Shown here one piece after another: positions 1-8,289 of a stretch of 51,041 nucleotides of DNA. The first letter of the stretch is position 1. Each line of letters starts with the position of its first letter. This stretch comes from Burkholderia sp. Ac-20379. Its GTDB lineage: Bacteria; Pseudomonadota; Gammaproteobacteria; Burkholderiales; Burkholderiaceae. Position numbers and translations under genes: made by a program. The notes below the pieces were generated by a model. It made no database searches, was not told the DNA's origin, and was given only the letters and a program-made list of their open reading frames with translations. The DNA is taken from contig NZ_JAAGPF010000012.1 of the NCBI RefSeq assembly GCF_017104645.1, forward strand, positions 1 to 51,041. The letters run 5' to 3'.

Positions 1-2
1 TG

Positions 3-2081
3 CTGCTCGCGGCCGGCCTCGCCGCCGCGCCGGTGGCCGTGCTGGCGGCGCAGGCCGATCCCGTGCCGGCGATTTCCGCCGCCGCTTCCGCCGTTTCCGC
101 TGCCTCCGTCGTCCCCGTCGATCCGGATCCGGCCGCAACCACCGCCACGCCCGCGCCGCGCCGTTTCAATCCCGCCCCGCATCTGACATCGCCGAGTTTC
201 GCGCTGTCGTCCACGCCGTCGCCGTCGCGCGCGATTCCGTCGGCATTCGCCGCGCAACATGCCGAAGGCTGCACGCTGCGTGTCGACGCCGCGCGTGCCG
301 CCGGCTGGACCGACAACACCCCACCCGCCACCGGCTGGGTGCCCGTCACGCTGCCCGACGTCTGGACCACGCGCTGGCCGCACTTCGACGGCGTGGTCTG
401 GTATCGCGTCAACTGGGCCGCCGGGTGCCTGGCGGGCCGGCCCGCCGCCGCGTTCGTCGACTACGTGAACATGGCGGGCGCGGTCTATCTGAACGACACG
501 CTGATCGCCCACGATCCGCAGCTCGTCGAGCCGCTGAGCCGCGCCTGGAATTCGCCACGCCGCTGGCTGCTGCCCGCGCCGCTGCTGCGCACCGACGCCG
601 ATACGCTGCTGATCCGCGTGTCGGGCCTGTCCGCCTACGCGCCGGGCCTCGGCACGGTGGTGGTGGGGCCGCCGGGCGTGGTCGAGCACCGCTACGGCCA
701 TGCGCACGAGATCCGCCGCGATCTGCAGCTCTACAGCCTGGCCGTCACCTCCACGCTCGGCTGCTTCTTCGTCGTGCTGTGGCTGATGCGCCGCCGCCAG
801 AGCGTCTACGGCTGGTTCGGACTCCAATCGATCGCGTGGTGGTGCTTCCAGCTCAACCAGGCGGCCACCTCGCCGTGGCCGTTCTCCCGCACCGACGGCT
901 GGGAATCCGCCATGTCGATCGCGGTGGTGGTGTTCAGCGCCAGCTTCGCGATGTTCACGCTGCGCTTCGCCGGCCGCCGCTTCCCGCGCCTCGAAGGCGG
1001 CCTGTGGCTGCTGTCGGCCGCGCAGGCGGCGGTCATGCTGGCCGCGCCGCGCGAGTGGATCGAGACGGTGCGCGCGGCGATCGCGCTGATCCCGGCGCTG
1101 GTGTTCATCGCCTGCTGCAGCGGCTTCGTGGTGTTCGCGGTGCGCCGGCCGCGCGGCGACCGGCTCGCGCTGTCGGGCTGCATGCTGATCTTCATCGCGG
1201 CCTGCCTGCACGACATCCTGACGTTCCTCGGCGTGCTGTCCGACAACGTCTATTACACGTCGATCGCCGCGCAGTTCGAGATGATCGGCATGGCGCTGGT
1301 GCTGGCCTGGCGCTTCGTCACGAACCTGCGCCGCATCGAGCAGTTCAACGACGAGCTGACCGGCGCGGTGGCCGAAGCCCGGCGCGAGTTGCGCGCCACG
1401 CTCGACCGCGAGCACGCGCTGCAGGTCACGAACGCGCGGCTCAGCGAGCGCCTGAGCCTCGCGCAGGATCTGCACGACGGCCTGGGCGGCACGCTGGTGT
1501 CGAGCATCACGACGCTCGAACACGCGCCGCAGGACATGCCACCGGCACGATTCCTGGGCATCCTGAAGGAATTGCGCGACGATCTGCGCATCATCATCGA
1601 CGCCGCCTCGCTCGACCACGCCGGCACGCGCACGCTCGACGGCTTCATCGCGCCGATGCGCCACCGGTTCGCGCGCGCGTTCGAGGCCCAGGACATCGAT
1701 TGCCGCTGGCAGTTGAGCGGCATCGACGCGCTGCGCCTGCCGAACGCCGTCTGCCTCGACGTGATGCGGGTGCTCCAGGAGGCGGTGACCAACGCGCTGC
1801 GCCACAGCGGCGCGACGCGCGTGAACATCGCCGTGGCCGGCGAACCGGCCGCGGGCCTGAGCCTGACCGTGACCGACAACGGGCGCGGGTTCGACCCCGA
1901 TGCGCCCAGCCCGCACGGCGGCATCGGCATGGGCAGCCTGCGCGCGCGCGTCGAGCGGCTCGGCGGCGTGCTGCGGATCGCCTCGGGCGTGACCGGCACC
2001 ACGCTGACGGTGACGGTGGCCGGCATCGGCACAGGCGGCTGTACCGGTGTCGAACCCCCTTCTGGCGGCGCATCGTCGTAG
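3..2081 (+). CDS. Membrane sensor histidine kinase, NarL/LytS-like (5' partial)
   Basis: The reading frame is open from the window edge and begins inside a hydrophobic Ala/Leu-rich stretch that looks like a signal peptide, so the true start lies upstream. A periplasmic region with a beta-rich, sugar-binding-like look follows (about residues 85-220). After that come roughly seven membrane helices (about 235-435), giving a 7TMR-DISM-like layout. The cytoplasmic end has a HisKA_3 dimerisation box DLHDGLGG with the phospho-His codon at 1473-1475, then the ATPase N box (EAVTNALRHS), DNGRGF and GGIGMGSL. Such kinases signal to LuxR-type response regulators; none is visible here, so its partner probably lies upstream. 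The kinase call is firm; the ligand is unknown. Confidence 0.88.
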   Translation: MLAAGLAAAPVAVLAAQADPVPAISAAASAVSAASVVPVDPDPAATTATPAPRRFNPAPHLTSPSFALSSTPSPSRAIPSAFAAQHAEGCTLRVDAARAAGWTDNTPPATGWVPVTLPDVWTTRWPHFDGVVWYRVNWAAGCLAGRPAAAFVDYVNMAGAVYLNDTLIAHDPQLVEPLSRAWNSPRRWLLPAPLLRTDADTLLIRVSGLSAYAPGLGTVVVGPPGVVEHRYGHAHEIRRDLQLYSLAVTSTLGCFFVVLWLMRRRQSVYGWFGLQSIAWWCFQLNQAATSPWPFSRTDGWESAMSIAVVVFSASFAMFTLRFAGRRFPRLEGGLWLLSAAQAAVMLAAPREWIETVRAAIALIPALVFIACCSGFVVFAVRRPRGDRLALSGCMLIFIAACLHDILTFLGVLSDNVYYTSIAAQFEMIGMALVLAWRFVTNLRRIEQFNDELTGAVAEARRELRATLDREHALQVTNARLSERLSLAQDLHDGLGGTLVSSITTLEHAPQDMPPARFLGILKELRDDLRIIIDAASLDHAGTRTLDGFIAPMRHRFARAFEAQDIDCRWQLSGIDALRLPNAVCLDVMRVLQEAVTNALRHSGATRVNIAVAGEPAAGLSLTVTDNGRGFDPDAPSPHGGIGMGSLRARVERLGGVLRIASGVTGTTLTVTVAGIGTGGCTGVEPPSGGASS

Positions 2082-2107
2082 AATTCCGGGAATTTCTCGC
2101 CTTCGCT

Positions 2108-2133
2108 GTAACCTTTCGTTCAGCTGAAGCGAA
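2108..2133 (+). promoter_or_regulatory. SigmaF-type ECF promoter upstream of nrsF
   Basis: GTAACC at 2108-2113 is followed by exactly 16 nt and CGAA at 2130-2133. From memory, this is the consensus reported for Caulobacter sigmaF promoters (GTAACC-N16-CGAA), which drive nrsF operons. It lies 60 nt before the nrsF start. A 19-codon frame from 2137 ends in an ATGA overlap with nrsF, but it begins at about the expected transcription start and is probably not translated. Confidence 0.65.
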
Positions 2134-2192
2134 CTCATGAACATCGCCGCACGGCACGGGATTTGCCCGGCCGCCACGATGCGGGACACACC

Positions 2193-2834
2193 ATGAAAAC
2201 CGATGACCTGATTTCCATGCTGGCGACGGGCGCTCCGCGCGTCGACCGGCATGCCTCCACCAAGCGCTTCGCCGCCGCCGTCGCGGCCGGCGTCGTGGGC
2301 GCGTTCGTGCTGATGCTGGCCGTGCTCGGCGTGCGCCACGATCTCGCCGAGATCGTGTGCACGCCGCTGTTCTGGGCCAAGGTCGCGCTGCCGCTCGCGA
2401 TGGCCGCCGGCGCGCTCGCCACCGTCGCGAAGCTCGCGCGTCCCGGCGCGCGCGCCGCGCGGCCGGGGCTGCTGATCGCCTGGCCGGTGCTGGTGGTATG
2501 GATCGCCGCCGCCGCGATCCTGGCCGGCACGCCGCCCGGCGAGCGCCTGGCGATCGTGCTCGGCGCGACCTGGCGAGTCTGCCCGCTCTTGATCGCGATG
2601 CTGTCCGCGCCCGGCTTCGTGGCGATCATGGCCGCGCTGCGCAGCCTCGCGCCCACCCGCTTGGCACTGACCGGCGCCGTGGGCGGCCTGCTGTCCGGCG
2701 CGCTGGCCACGCTCGTCTACTGCCTGCACTGCCCCGAGATGGGCGTGCCGTTCTGGGGCGTGTGGTATCTGCTCGGGATGCTGGTGCCCACGGCGGCGGG
2801 CGCGCTGATCGGGCCGCGCGTGTTGCGGTGGTGA
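2193..2834 (+). CDS. nrsF: NrsF-family anti-sigma factor (DUF1109)
   Basis: This 213-residue protein has six predicted membrane helices and the family hallmarks: a short charged N-terminus (MKTDDLISMLA), a WRVCP motif in the middle and a CLHCPE motif before the last helix. NrsF proteins hold an ECF sigma factor of the sigmaF class at the membrane, and conserved cysteines are needed to release it under metal or oxidative stress. The ATG at 2193 was preferred over an upstream in-frame ATG because it fits the family's N-terminus. The partner sigma gene normally sits next to nrsF but is not visible; the upstream neighbour is a histidine kinase. A sigmaF-type promoter lies just upstream. Confidence 0.85.
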   Translation: MKTDDLISMLATGAPRVDRHASTKRFAAAVAAGVVGAFVLMLAVLGVRHDLAEIVCTPLFWAKVALPLAMAAGALATVAKLARPGARAARPGLLIAWPVLVVWIAAAAILAGTPPGERLAIVLGATWRVCPLLIAMLSAPGFVAIMAALRSLAPTRLALTGAVGGLLSGALATLVYCLHCPEMGVPFWGVWYLLGMLVPTAAGALIGPRVLRW

Positions 2835-2853
2835 GGCCGCCCGGCCGGGTCTG

Positions 2854-3009
2854 TCAGCGTTCGGCGCGCGCCGCCTCGGCCGCGACAACCGTCACCGGCG
2901 CCCAGATGCGCCCATAGATCAGCATCGTCGCGAAACTCAGCAGGAAGGCCAGGCCGCCGGCGATCAGGAGCCCGGATTTGACCTCCCCCGAAAAACCGTA
3001 GCGGCGACG
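2854..3009 (-). pseudogene. 3' remnant of a chromosomal membrane-protein gene at the island edge
   Basis: The last ~50 codons of this minus-strand frame read as one membrane helix with a short polar tail (SGLLIAGGLAFLLSFA...), which looks like genuine C-terminal protein sequence in high-GC DNA. Upstream of about 3009 the frame continues to 3150, but the residues lose any protein-like pattern and overlap a plausible plus-strand ORF. I read this as a chromosomal gene cut by the island. The family is not recognised, and a complete small membrane protein cannot be excluded. Confidence 0.4.
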
Positions 3010-3042
3010 ACTGGAGATTTCTGGCACATTCGAAGCCCTGCG

Positions 3043-3180
3043 ATGGGCATCCAGGATGTCGCCGACTTCGATTTGAGCTGCGAGGTCGTGGGCGAAGGCG
3101 TGCGACTTCCGCGCGAAGCGTGGTCGATGATCGAACGCGAAGCCGAGCATCGCGTCGTTGAGGCGATGCTTGAAGTCTGA
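3043..3180 (+). CDS. Small hypothetical protein at the island edge
   Basis: This 45-codon frame encodes an acidic peptide ending in a helix-like stretch (PREAWSMIEREAEHRVVEAM). Residue composition looks protein-like, but there is no clear ribosome-binding site and no recognised family. It may be the 3' end of a longer mobile-element gene lost at the junction. It overlaps, antisense, the weaker part of the truncated membrane-protein frame. Confidence 0.25.
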   Translation: MGIQDVADFDLSCEVVGEGVRLPREAWSMIEREAEHRVVEAMLEV

Positions 3181-3228
3181 CTTTAAGTATAAGGCTTACC
3201 ACGGTGACCGAAGTGGGGTAACCATCAG

Positions 3229-3255
3229 GCGCTGCTGCAGATTCTGCGGCAGCGC
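3229..3255 (-). terminator. Hairpin downstream of the YkgJ-like gene
   Basis: GCGCTGC (3229-3235) pairs perfectly with GCAGCGC (3249-3255) around a 13-nt loop. It sits 11 nt past the stop codon of the minus-strand cysteine-cluster gene. There is no T tract, so intrinsic termination is uncertain. Confidence 0.3.
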
Positions 3256-3265
3256 GCTGAGTGGA

Positions 3266-3562
3266 TTATGCGGACACATCCATCCCTTCGTCGTCCTGTG
3301 CCGCCAACCGAGCGCACACCTCTAGATTCAGCTCCACGAATTTGTCCCAGCTGTAGTTTTGAGCGAAGTGAGCATCGTAGTACCGCTCGACGCGACAGAT
3401 GAGCGGTCGATGCTTGTAAATCCCGCAGGACCTTTGAGCATCGTCGTAATGCCGACAAGTTCCGTCTCCTCGGTCGAGATATCGAGTTTCAGCCACTAGC
3501 CCAATGCGCCTACAGCAGGCGCCGCAACCGGTGCACGGAAATGGACGACGAACTTCGGTCAT
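3266..3562 (-). CDS. YkgJ-family cysteine-cluster protein
   Basis: This 98-residue protein starts with CTGCGACCR, the CxxCxxCC signature of the YkgJ family (putative Zn/Fe-S binding), and has further cysteines in CRHYDD, CGIYKHRP and CRVERY that complete the cluster. The biochemical role of the family is not settled. It is small and complete, with its own start at 3562. The gene lies near the left edge of the low-GC region, on the same strand as the downstream system but ~95 nt beyond the last gene of that set. A second, longer YkgJ-type protein lies at 50047-50850. Confidence 0.8.
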   Translation of the reverse strand: MTEVRRPFPCTGCGACCRRIGLVAETRYLDRGDGTCRHYDDAQRSCGIYKHRPLICRVERYYDAHFAQNYSWDKFVELNLEVCARLAAQDDEGMDVSA

Positions 3563-3656
3563 AGGTAACTCGAACAGAATCAGAACAAGCCCCGCTCAAC
3601 CGCCACAATGATTCAGCGGCGATAAAACGGGGCATTTCGCTTATAAGCCTGGACGT

Positions 3657-4646
3657 TTAGGCCGTCAGAGCAGCGACTTCTTCCACGCGCTTCTCTGTCG
3701 ACAGCACCAAGTTCCCTTCTTCGTCGAGAATAGGAGCGTCAATCATTGCTTTCAGAAGCTGAGCAAACTTGACTGAAAGGAAGACCACTTCCTTGGCTTC
3801 AGGTGAATACGTCGCGTAGTCCTCGCCGTTGCTGTCAATGACGCCCTTCAGACCTCGGACTCCGTGGCGAAGTTTCGAGCTGATTTTCGAGAACGTTGTA
3901 TTGGCGAGGGATGTCACACGCTCGACGGCCTCGAGCTTGCCGGACATGACGACGGCTTGTTCTTTGAAGACATTGGCCTGCTCCATATTGCTACGAGCAT
4001 TGTTCAAGGCTTCTTCCCCCTTGTTGCCAACAATGTGGCCAAAAATCGCGAGCGCCGGTCCTGCGACAAGGCCCCCTAAAACCATCGCGCCCATCGCCAT
4101 GCCACCACCGCCAGCTGCCAAGGAACCACCCCCCAACCAGGCCAGCGTGGCGTTGGTCGCGGCTGCACCACTCAGCGTCGAAATGGCGGTACCGGTACTC
4201 GCGGTGGCCAACAGCATTGTGCCGTTGTACGCCCCGAACGCCATTGCCGCACCACCTGTCAGTCCCGAACCCAGTCCAAGGCCGGAACTCTTGAGCAGCG
4301 CGTAGTCGTCGCGAAGGCCTTGCAGCGTTTTTGTCGAGAAATCGCCAACGTTGAGCGTGTCCAACTCCGGCGTGCTGATCAGTTCGACATTCTTCAAGCG
4401 GCCGAATACTTCCAAGAAATCGGAAATGGTGCCGTTAAATGCACGCAGCTTTCTTGCGCCATAGTCCTCGAGCATCGCGTTTGTCGCTTTGCGTTGCTCA
4501 TCGACGCGACGATTCGCCGCATCAACAACGGAAATCGCACTATCGTTCAGTTCAGATGCGTCGCTATGGTTCTTCGCACCCAACGCACCCTTAACAACGC
4601 CATACAAGCCGGTAATAACTGCTCCTCCGATGAGAATCGGAACCAT
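3657..4646 (-). CDS. Coiled-coil/glycine-zipper membrane protein (fourth gene of the island cluster)
   Basis: The 329-residue protein opens with a short hydrophobic segment (ILIGGAVITGLYGVVKGAL). A charged, coiled-coil-like region follows (about 28-95), including an RKATNAMLEDYGARKL stretch and FGRLKNVEL. A long Gly/Ala-rich hydrophobic core (about 120-205) has the spacing of glycine zippers, and a mixed helical tail ends the protein. The coiled-coil part resembles, from memory, a widespread uncharacterised family. A membrane role is inferred. The start at 4646 has a good AGGAAAG ribosome-binding site and lies 9 nt after the TerB-like gene, so the two are surely co-transcribed. It is the last gene of the WYL-associated set. 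Confidence 0.75.
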   Translation of the reverse strand: MVPILIGGAVITGLYGVVKGALGAKNHSDASELNDSAISVVDAANRRVDEQRKATNAMLEDYGARKLRAFNGTISDFLEVFGRLKNVELISTPELDTLNVGDFSTKTLQGLRDDYALLKSSGLGLGSGLTGGAAMAFGAYNGTMLLATASTGTAISTLSGAAATNATLAWLGGGSLAAGGGGMAMGAMVLGGLVAGPALAIFGHIVGNKGEEALNNARSNMEQANVFKEQAVVMSGKLEAVERVTSLANTTFSKISSKLRHGVRGLKGVIDSNGEDYATYSPEAKEVVFLSVKFAQLLKAMIDAPILDEEGNLVLSTEKRVEEVAALTA

Positions 4647-4655
4647 GATCTTTCC

Positions 4656-5255
4656 TTATTCGAGAATAATAGCGAGGGTCTTTTGGGCTTCTTGGTGCGT
4701 GACTTCGGCACGCTCAAGCAAATCTTGGACAATATAATTTTCAATCTGATAGTGGTGACTGAATTCGTCCAGCAGATTCCATTGAATCCCGGAAATTCCG
4801 CCATCACCAATCACAAACAACATCAACTCGAAGAGCATTAGCTTCGGAACAAATGGCGAAACAGCTTTTTTTCCTCGCAATTCCAAGCTCAGAATTTCTC
4901 GAACAATTCCCACTCGAACAATCTCATCATCAATGGAATCAATAGACAATGATTCAAGACGCTTAATTAGGCGACCTTCAATCTGCGAGCAAGGCAGCAA
5001 ACCCATGGCAAGAAGGCTCCAAAATGTGCCTGACGCGACATCATCCGTCGCAGAGGTTGCCGCCATAAGCTCCTTCATGGCCTTGATTTGCTGTTCGCTA
5101 CGCTTAAGCGTTATTTTTGCGCTACCAATATCTTTGGCAGCTATCTCATTTCGTTGCTTACCGTCCCAAAGAATGGGCTTATCAGCCAAGCTCAATAGCT
5201 CAGCCACGCAAAGGAATACCTGCGTATCTTCGTCTGAAAGTTGCTTCAACAGCAT
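4656..5255 (-). CDS. TerB-like helical protein (third gene of the island cluster)
   Basis: This 199-residue all-helical protein has a C-terminal stretch (about 135-199: FELMLFVIGDGGIS..., LLDEF, LLERAEVTHQEA) that matches the TerB pattern of a helix, an acidic D-G-x-I-S turn and repeated amphipathic helices. The N-terminus (LSDEDTQVFLCVAELLSLAD) also resembles the first TerB helix. TerB-like domains occur in stress and phage-defence loci, for example Shango, and may bind metal near membranes. No enzyme motif is seen. GGGGGTAGTA provides a ribosome-binding site. The gene is 40 nt from the upstream glycine-zipper gene and 9 nt from the next one. The TerB call rests on pattern only. Confidence 0.6.
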   Translation of the reverse strand: MLLKQLSDEDTQVFLCVAELLSLADKPILWDGKQRNEIAAKDIGSAKITLKRSEQQIKAMKELMAATSATDDVASGTFWSLLAMGLLPCSQIEGRLIKRLESLSIDSIDDEIVRVGIVREILSLELRGKKAVSPFVPKLMLFELMLFVIGDGGISGIQWNLLDEFSHHYQIENYIVQDLLERAEVTHQEAQKTLAIILE

Positions 5256-5295
5256 TACTACCCCCGATTGGAACTTGGTTGGCTATGTCGCGGAA

Positions 5296-6879
5296 CTACA
5301 GTTTCAGTGGCATATCGGATGCCATGAATGAATCGAATTCCTGTTGCGACGCGTGCGGTAATTCCTTGCCCAACAACTCAGCGAATCGATTAACGGCGGC
5401 GGCCAGATCATCGGCGCTGGCATTGCCGCTGTCGACCGCTCGATTCAGCTCACGTGTTTCCTCGAGCAACTGAGGCATTTCCTCCGCGTAAAAGGCCACC
5501 AGTGCAATGCGCTCTTGAGCCAATTGAGCGTGAGCACTTGCAGCGATTTCACGCACGCGCTCGAGATTCTTGAGTGACTGCTCGGCGCCTTTGGAAGCCT
5601 CAACCGCGCTCTGATAGAACATTGACGACAGGGTGTAGCCCACCATGCCACCAATGGCGGCACCTACAAACGGGATGGGGATGGCAATCTGTCCCAGCGC
5701 AGCAAACATACCGCTCGACAGCATACCAGCCCCCTTCTCCCCCACTTCGATAATAAATTCTGATTCGCCGATTTCTCCACGCACGTAACGCTTTATCGAC
5801 ATGCCCAGCGACAAACAAGCAGTAACCGCCAGTGTTGGAACACTGGTATTCGCAAGCGCACGCACGCCTGCGTGATTCGATTGCTGCATTACGGCCTTGG
5901 TCGCTGTGCCGACAAAGGCCGTGCCATAGCCCTGCGCCCCTGCTTTGCCGACATCCTTGGCTACTTCGACTGCAGCGTCCCCAAGCGATACCTTCTTTTG
6001 CGCCACAGCAAAGGTGTTCTTGAGCACAGAAATGGTGCCTCCGATAATGGCACCGTACTTCGCACCTTCCATGCCGGCACGATGGCTGGTGTTGGCAATA
6101 TCGAGAATCGTCGCAAGCTCAGGATGCTCGCGGTAGAAAATGGCTTCTTCTGTCGTTATGCCACTATCGCGTACGTTCTCGCCGAGTGCTTCGTAGTTGT
6201 CTGCCTCACGGAGTAATTTCGCTGCAACGTCCGGCTTTCCTTGCGCTTCGGCAGCTTGTGCGTTCTTGCGCAATTGTTCAGCCTGCTCTTGGCAGTATTC
6301 TTGAGCTCCCTCGTACTGCTCGGACGGCAGCTCAAGTTTCACACCGCGATAGCGAGCAAATTTGCCATCCTCTCGAGCAATCCGGGAAAAGAGCGTATCG
6401 CGGTCACCCACGAACTTCATCTGGGCCTGCGAGCCCTCGATGATTTGGCCATCGAGAACCTGAACCCGATCCACCACATTGTGGTTTCGACCGAAGGCTG
6501 CCAAGTCATCACTACGTACGGTGCGAACCTTGGAGCCAGAAATAATGGCCTCGGCGTTGTCGCGGCTAGTCGTCGCTACCTCTGCTGAGAAGCCAGCCTG
6601 CTGCTTGACGTTCTTTGCTGCTTCGAGCGGGTCGGGGTTGACCTTGTGCTTCGCAATGTCAGCAAGACCCTTGGCGAATTTTTGCCCGGTTTCGTTATCG
6701 ACACCACGATAGCCCTTGAGGAATTCCGCGCCGGCACTGCCGAATCGGCGCACCGTTTCATCGGACGCGAGTGAGATGCCCGCACGCAGAACATCCGTGC
6801 TCGTCCCAGTTTGCTTTTGCGTCTCGCCGTGAGCGTGCAAATCTTGGACGCTCTCTGGCGAATTCTCTTTATCTTTCAT
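5296..6879 (-). CDS. Large glycine-zipper membrane protein (second gene of the island cluster)
   Basis: The 527-residue protein starts with a polar, disordered N-terminus. A soluble region of about 40-245 includes a Glu/Gln/Ala-rich helical segment (AQEYCQEQAEQLRKNAQ). Two hydrophobic glycine-rich blocks follow (about 268-285 and 385-435, e.g. GAAIGGMVGYTLSSMFY), then a coiled-coil tail (about 440-520). The glycine spacing suggests membrane-inserting hairpins. No nuclease, ATPase or protease motif is visible. It starts 33 nt after the SHOCT gene, with GAGAG as ribosome-binding site. I do not recognise a named family. A membrane-acting effector is one possible role, by inference only. Confidence 0.7.
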   Translation of the reverse strand: MKDKENSPESVQDLHAHGETQKQTGTSTDVLRAGISLASDETVRRFGSAGAEFLKGYRGVDNETGQKFAKGLADIAKHKVNPDPLEAAKNVKQQAGFSAEVATTSRDNAEAIISGSKVRTVRSDDLAAFGRNHNVVDRVQVLDGQIIEGSQAQMKFVGDRDTLFSRIAREDGKFARYRGVKLELPSEQYEGAQEYCQEQAEQLRKNAQAAEAQGKPDVAAKLLREADNYEALGENVRDSGITTEEAIFYREHPELATILDIANTSHRAGMEGAKYGAIIGGTISVLKNTFAVAQKKVSLGDAAVEVAKDVGKAGAQGYGTAFVGTATKAVMQQSNHAGVRALANTSVPTLAVTACLSLGMSIKRYVRGEIGESEFIIEVGEKGAGMLSSGMFAALGQIAIPIPFVGAAIGGMVGYTLSSMFYQSAVEASKGAEQSLKNLERVREIAASAHAQLAQERIALVAFYAEEMPQLLEETRELNRAVDSGNASADDLAAAVNRFAELLGKELPHASQQEFDSFMASDMPLKL

Positions 6880-6912
6880 GGTCTCTCACGGCAAGCCTGC
6901 CGATTAGTCAAC

Positions 6913-7206
6913 TTAGATTTCCGCGCCCACTTTTTCGAGCAATTGAGCTTTCACGTTCTCAAACTCCTCTTTCGTGAGGGCGCCGGCTTTGAAAAGTTCA
7001 TATGAGCGTTTCACCTCATCAGCCCAATCTTGAGCACTCGCTGTTTTGGACGCTCCCACCTGTGGAGTTGCCACGTCCACCATTTCAGGCCCAAGCTGAC
7101 GCTCCTGTCGCTGCCTCGGCTCGAAGAGGCGTGCCACTTTCAGTATTTGTTTGAGCACGCTATAAGCGATAAATCCAAGTATCAGAAAAACAATCAACTT
7201 ACCCAT
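6913..7206 (-). CDS. Small membrane-anchored SHOCT-domain protein (first gene of the island cluster)
   Basis: The 97-residue protein has one N-terminal membrane helix (about 3-22), a polar linker and a C-terminal SHOCT domain (about 68-95: LFKAGALTKEEFENVKAQLL). SHOCT domains are short helical hairpins thought to mediate oligomerisation or protein contacts. The gene begins 78 nt after the WYL regulator's stop codon and is followed at 33 nt by the large glycine-zipper gene, so it heads the four-gene run. GAGG lies 9-12 nt before the ATG. The family call is good; the partner is presumably one of the neighbouring membrane proteins (inference). Confidence 0.75.
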   Translation of the reverse strand: MGKLIVFLILGFIAYSVLKQILKVARLFEPRQRQERQLGPEMVDVATPQVGASKTASAQDWADEVKRSYELFKAGALTKEEFENVKAQLLEKVGAEI

Positions 7207-7284
7207 GAATAATCCTCTCTAAGGCTGTTGAAACGGGTCAATGCCGCCCAGCAGTGACAACCCATGGGGGCATACTATTCACAG

Positions 7285-8286
7285 CTACGACAAGATGTGT
7301 CGCAGCGCGTCCAGTTCCGCGTCTTCGGCGTGGCCCTCCTCGAGCTTCACACCCCAGACCTTTTCCCCGAAGCCGAGCAACCAGCGATGCAGCTGTACTG
7401 TCTCCACAACCACGGCGGCTATTTCAAGCCTGTCGTCAAAGGTGGCGACTTCTTGGTCAGGCGCCAGAGGCGACTCAAGCAATTGAAGACCGGTCTCCCG
7501 TTCAATGCAAAATCTCAACCGCACTCGCTTTCCGCTTCCGAAGCCAAACTTGCCATCAGTCTCGTACTGCGCAAGGTTAAAGTCGGTCGGTCGCTCAAAA
7601 GGTCGTGTGGTCGTACGAGCCGTGATGATGCGATGCAAAGCCAGAATGCGTTCCTCGGCGTACCCTTTATAGCGACACACCAGATAAAGACGAACGCCTT
7701 GTTGAGCTAATCCGAGCGGCATCACTTCAGCAGACTTCGACTTGCCTGATGCATTTTGATAATCCACCTCCAGCCAGAGATTGGCGTAGAGCGCATTGCT
7801 TACGGCGTCAAACACCCCATCCTCGATTTTTGGCGGCAATGTTGGCTGCGTCGGGCTAACGACCCGGACTTTCTGCAGCCATTGCTGACTTGGTCTTTCC
7901 GCGACGGTGGGACCGAAGTTCCTCCTCGCCTGCTCAAAGAACCCGTCCATGGACTTCATGACCCCAGCCGGCAGCAGATGGTTCAGATACTCCTCTGCCA
8001 ACAACAAGAGCAAAGCCTCTTGCTCGCTGAGTACCGGCAAGGACAGTCCACTTGATTGAGCCTTCCAGCAATACCCATACGGCTTGCTTCGGTCGTCACA
8101 TTCGATGTCGAAATGCTCGCACAGTGTTTCGAGTTGGCGTTGGATTGTCCTCAGGTCTCGGTCAAGTCCCGCATGTTGTAGCTGTCCGTGAAGTTCAGCC
8201 GCGGTAGTCTTCCGGTTTCTCGGAATGCGCCGTAGCAACTCTATGGCGAGAATGGTCGTATTCAGTGTGTCGGGGCGCTTGGCCAT
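7285..8286 (-). CDS. WYL-domain transcriptional regulator (proximal)
   Basis: The 333-residue protein has an N-terminal winged helix-turn-helix (about 1-75), a linker with a hydrophobic helix (LSEQEALLLLLAEEYL) and a WYL domain (about 150-290), where VDYQNASGKSK, EVMPLGLAQQGVRLYLVCRY and LALHRI follow the family pattern. A C-terminal extension with LHRWLLGFGEKVWG closes it. WYL regulators sense ligands, often nucleic-acid related, and many repress phage-defence operons (BrxR, CapW). Here it sits directly upstream and co-directional with the SHOCT/glycine-zipper/TerB-like genes, so it probably controls them. It begins 3 nt after the stop of the broken PLD-like frame. Confidence 0.88.
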   Translation of the reverse strand: MAKRPDTLNTTILAIELLRRIPRNRKTTAAELHGQLQHAGLDRDLRTIQRQLETLCEHFDIECDDRSKPYGYCWKAQSSGLSLPVLSEQEALLLLLAEEYLNHLLPAGVMKSMDGFFEQARRNFGPTVAERPSQQWLQKVRVVSPTQPTLPPKIEDGVFDAVSNALYANLWLEVDYQNASGKSKSAEVMPLGLAQQGVRLYLVCRYKGYAEERILALHRIITARTTTRPFERPTDFNLAQYETDGKFGFGSGKRVRLRFCIERETGLQLLESPLAPDQEVATFDDRLEIAAVVVETVQLHRWLLGFGEKVWGVKLEEGHAEDAELDALRHILS

Positions 8287-8289
8287 GAG

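Noticed and set aside
2137-2196. A 19-codon leader peptide overlapping the nrsF start
   Set aside because: Its ATG lies at about the predicted transcription start, leaving no room for a ribosome-binding site.
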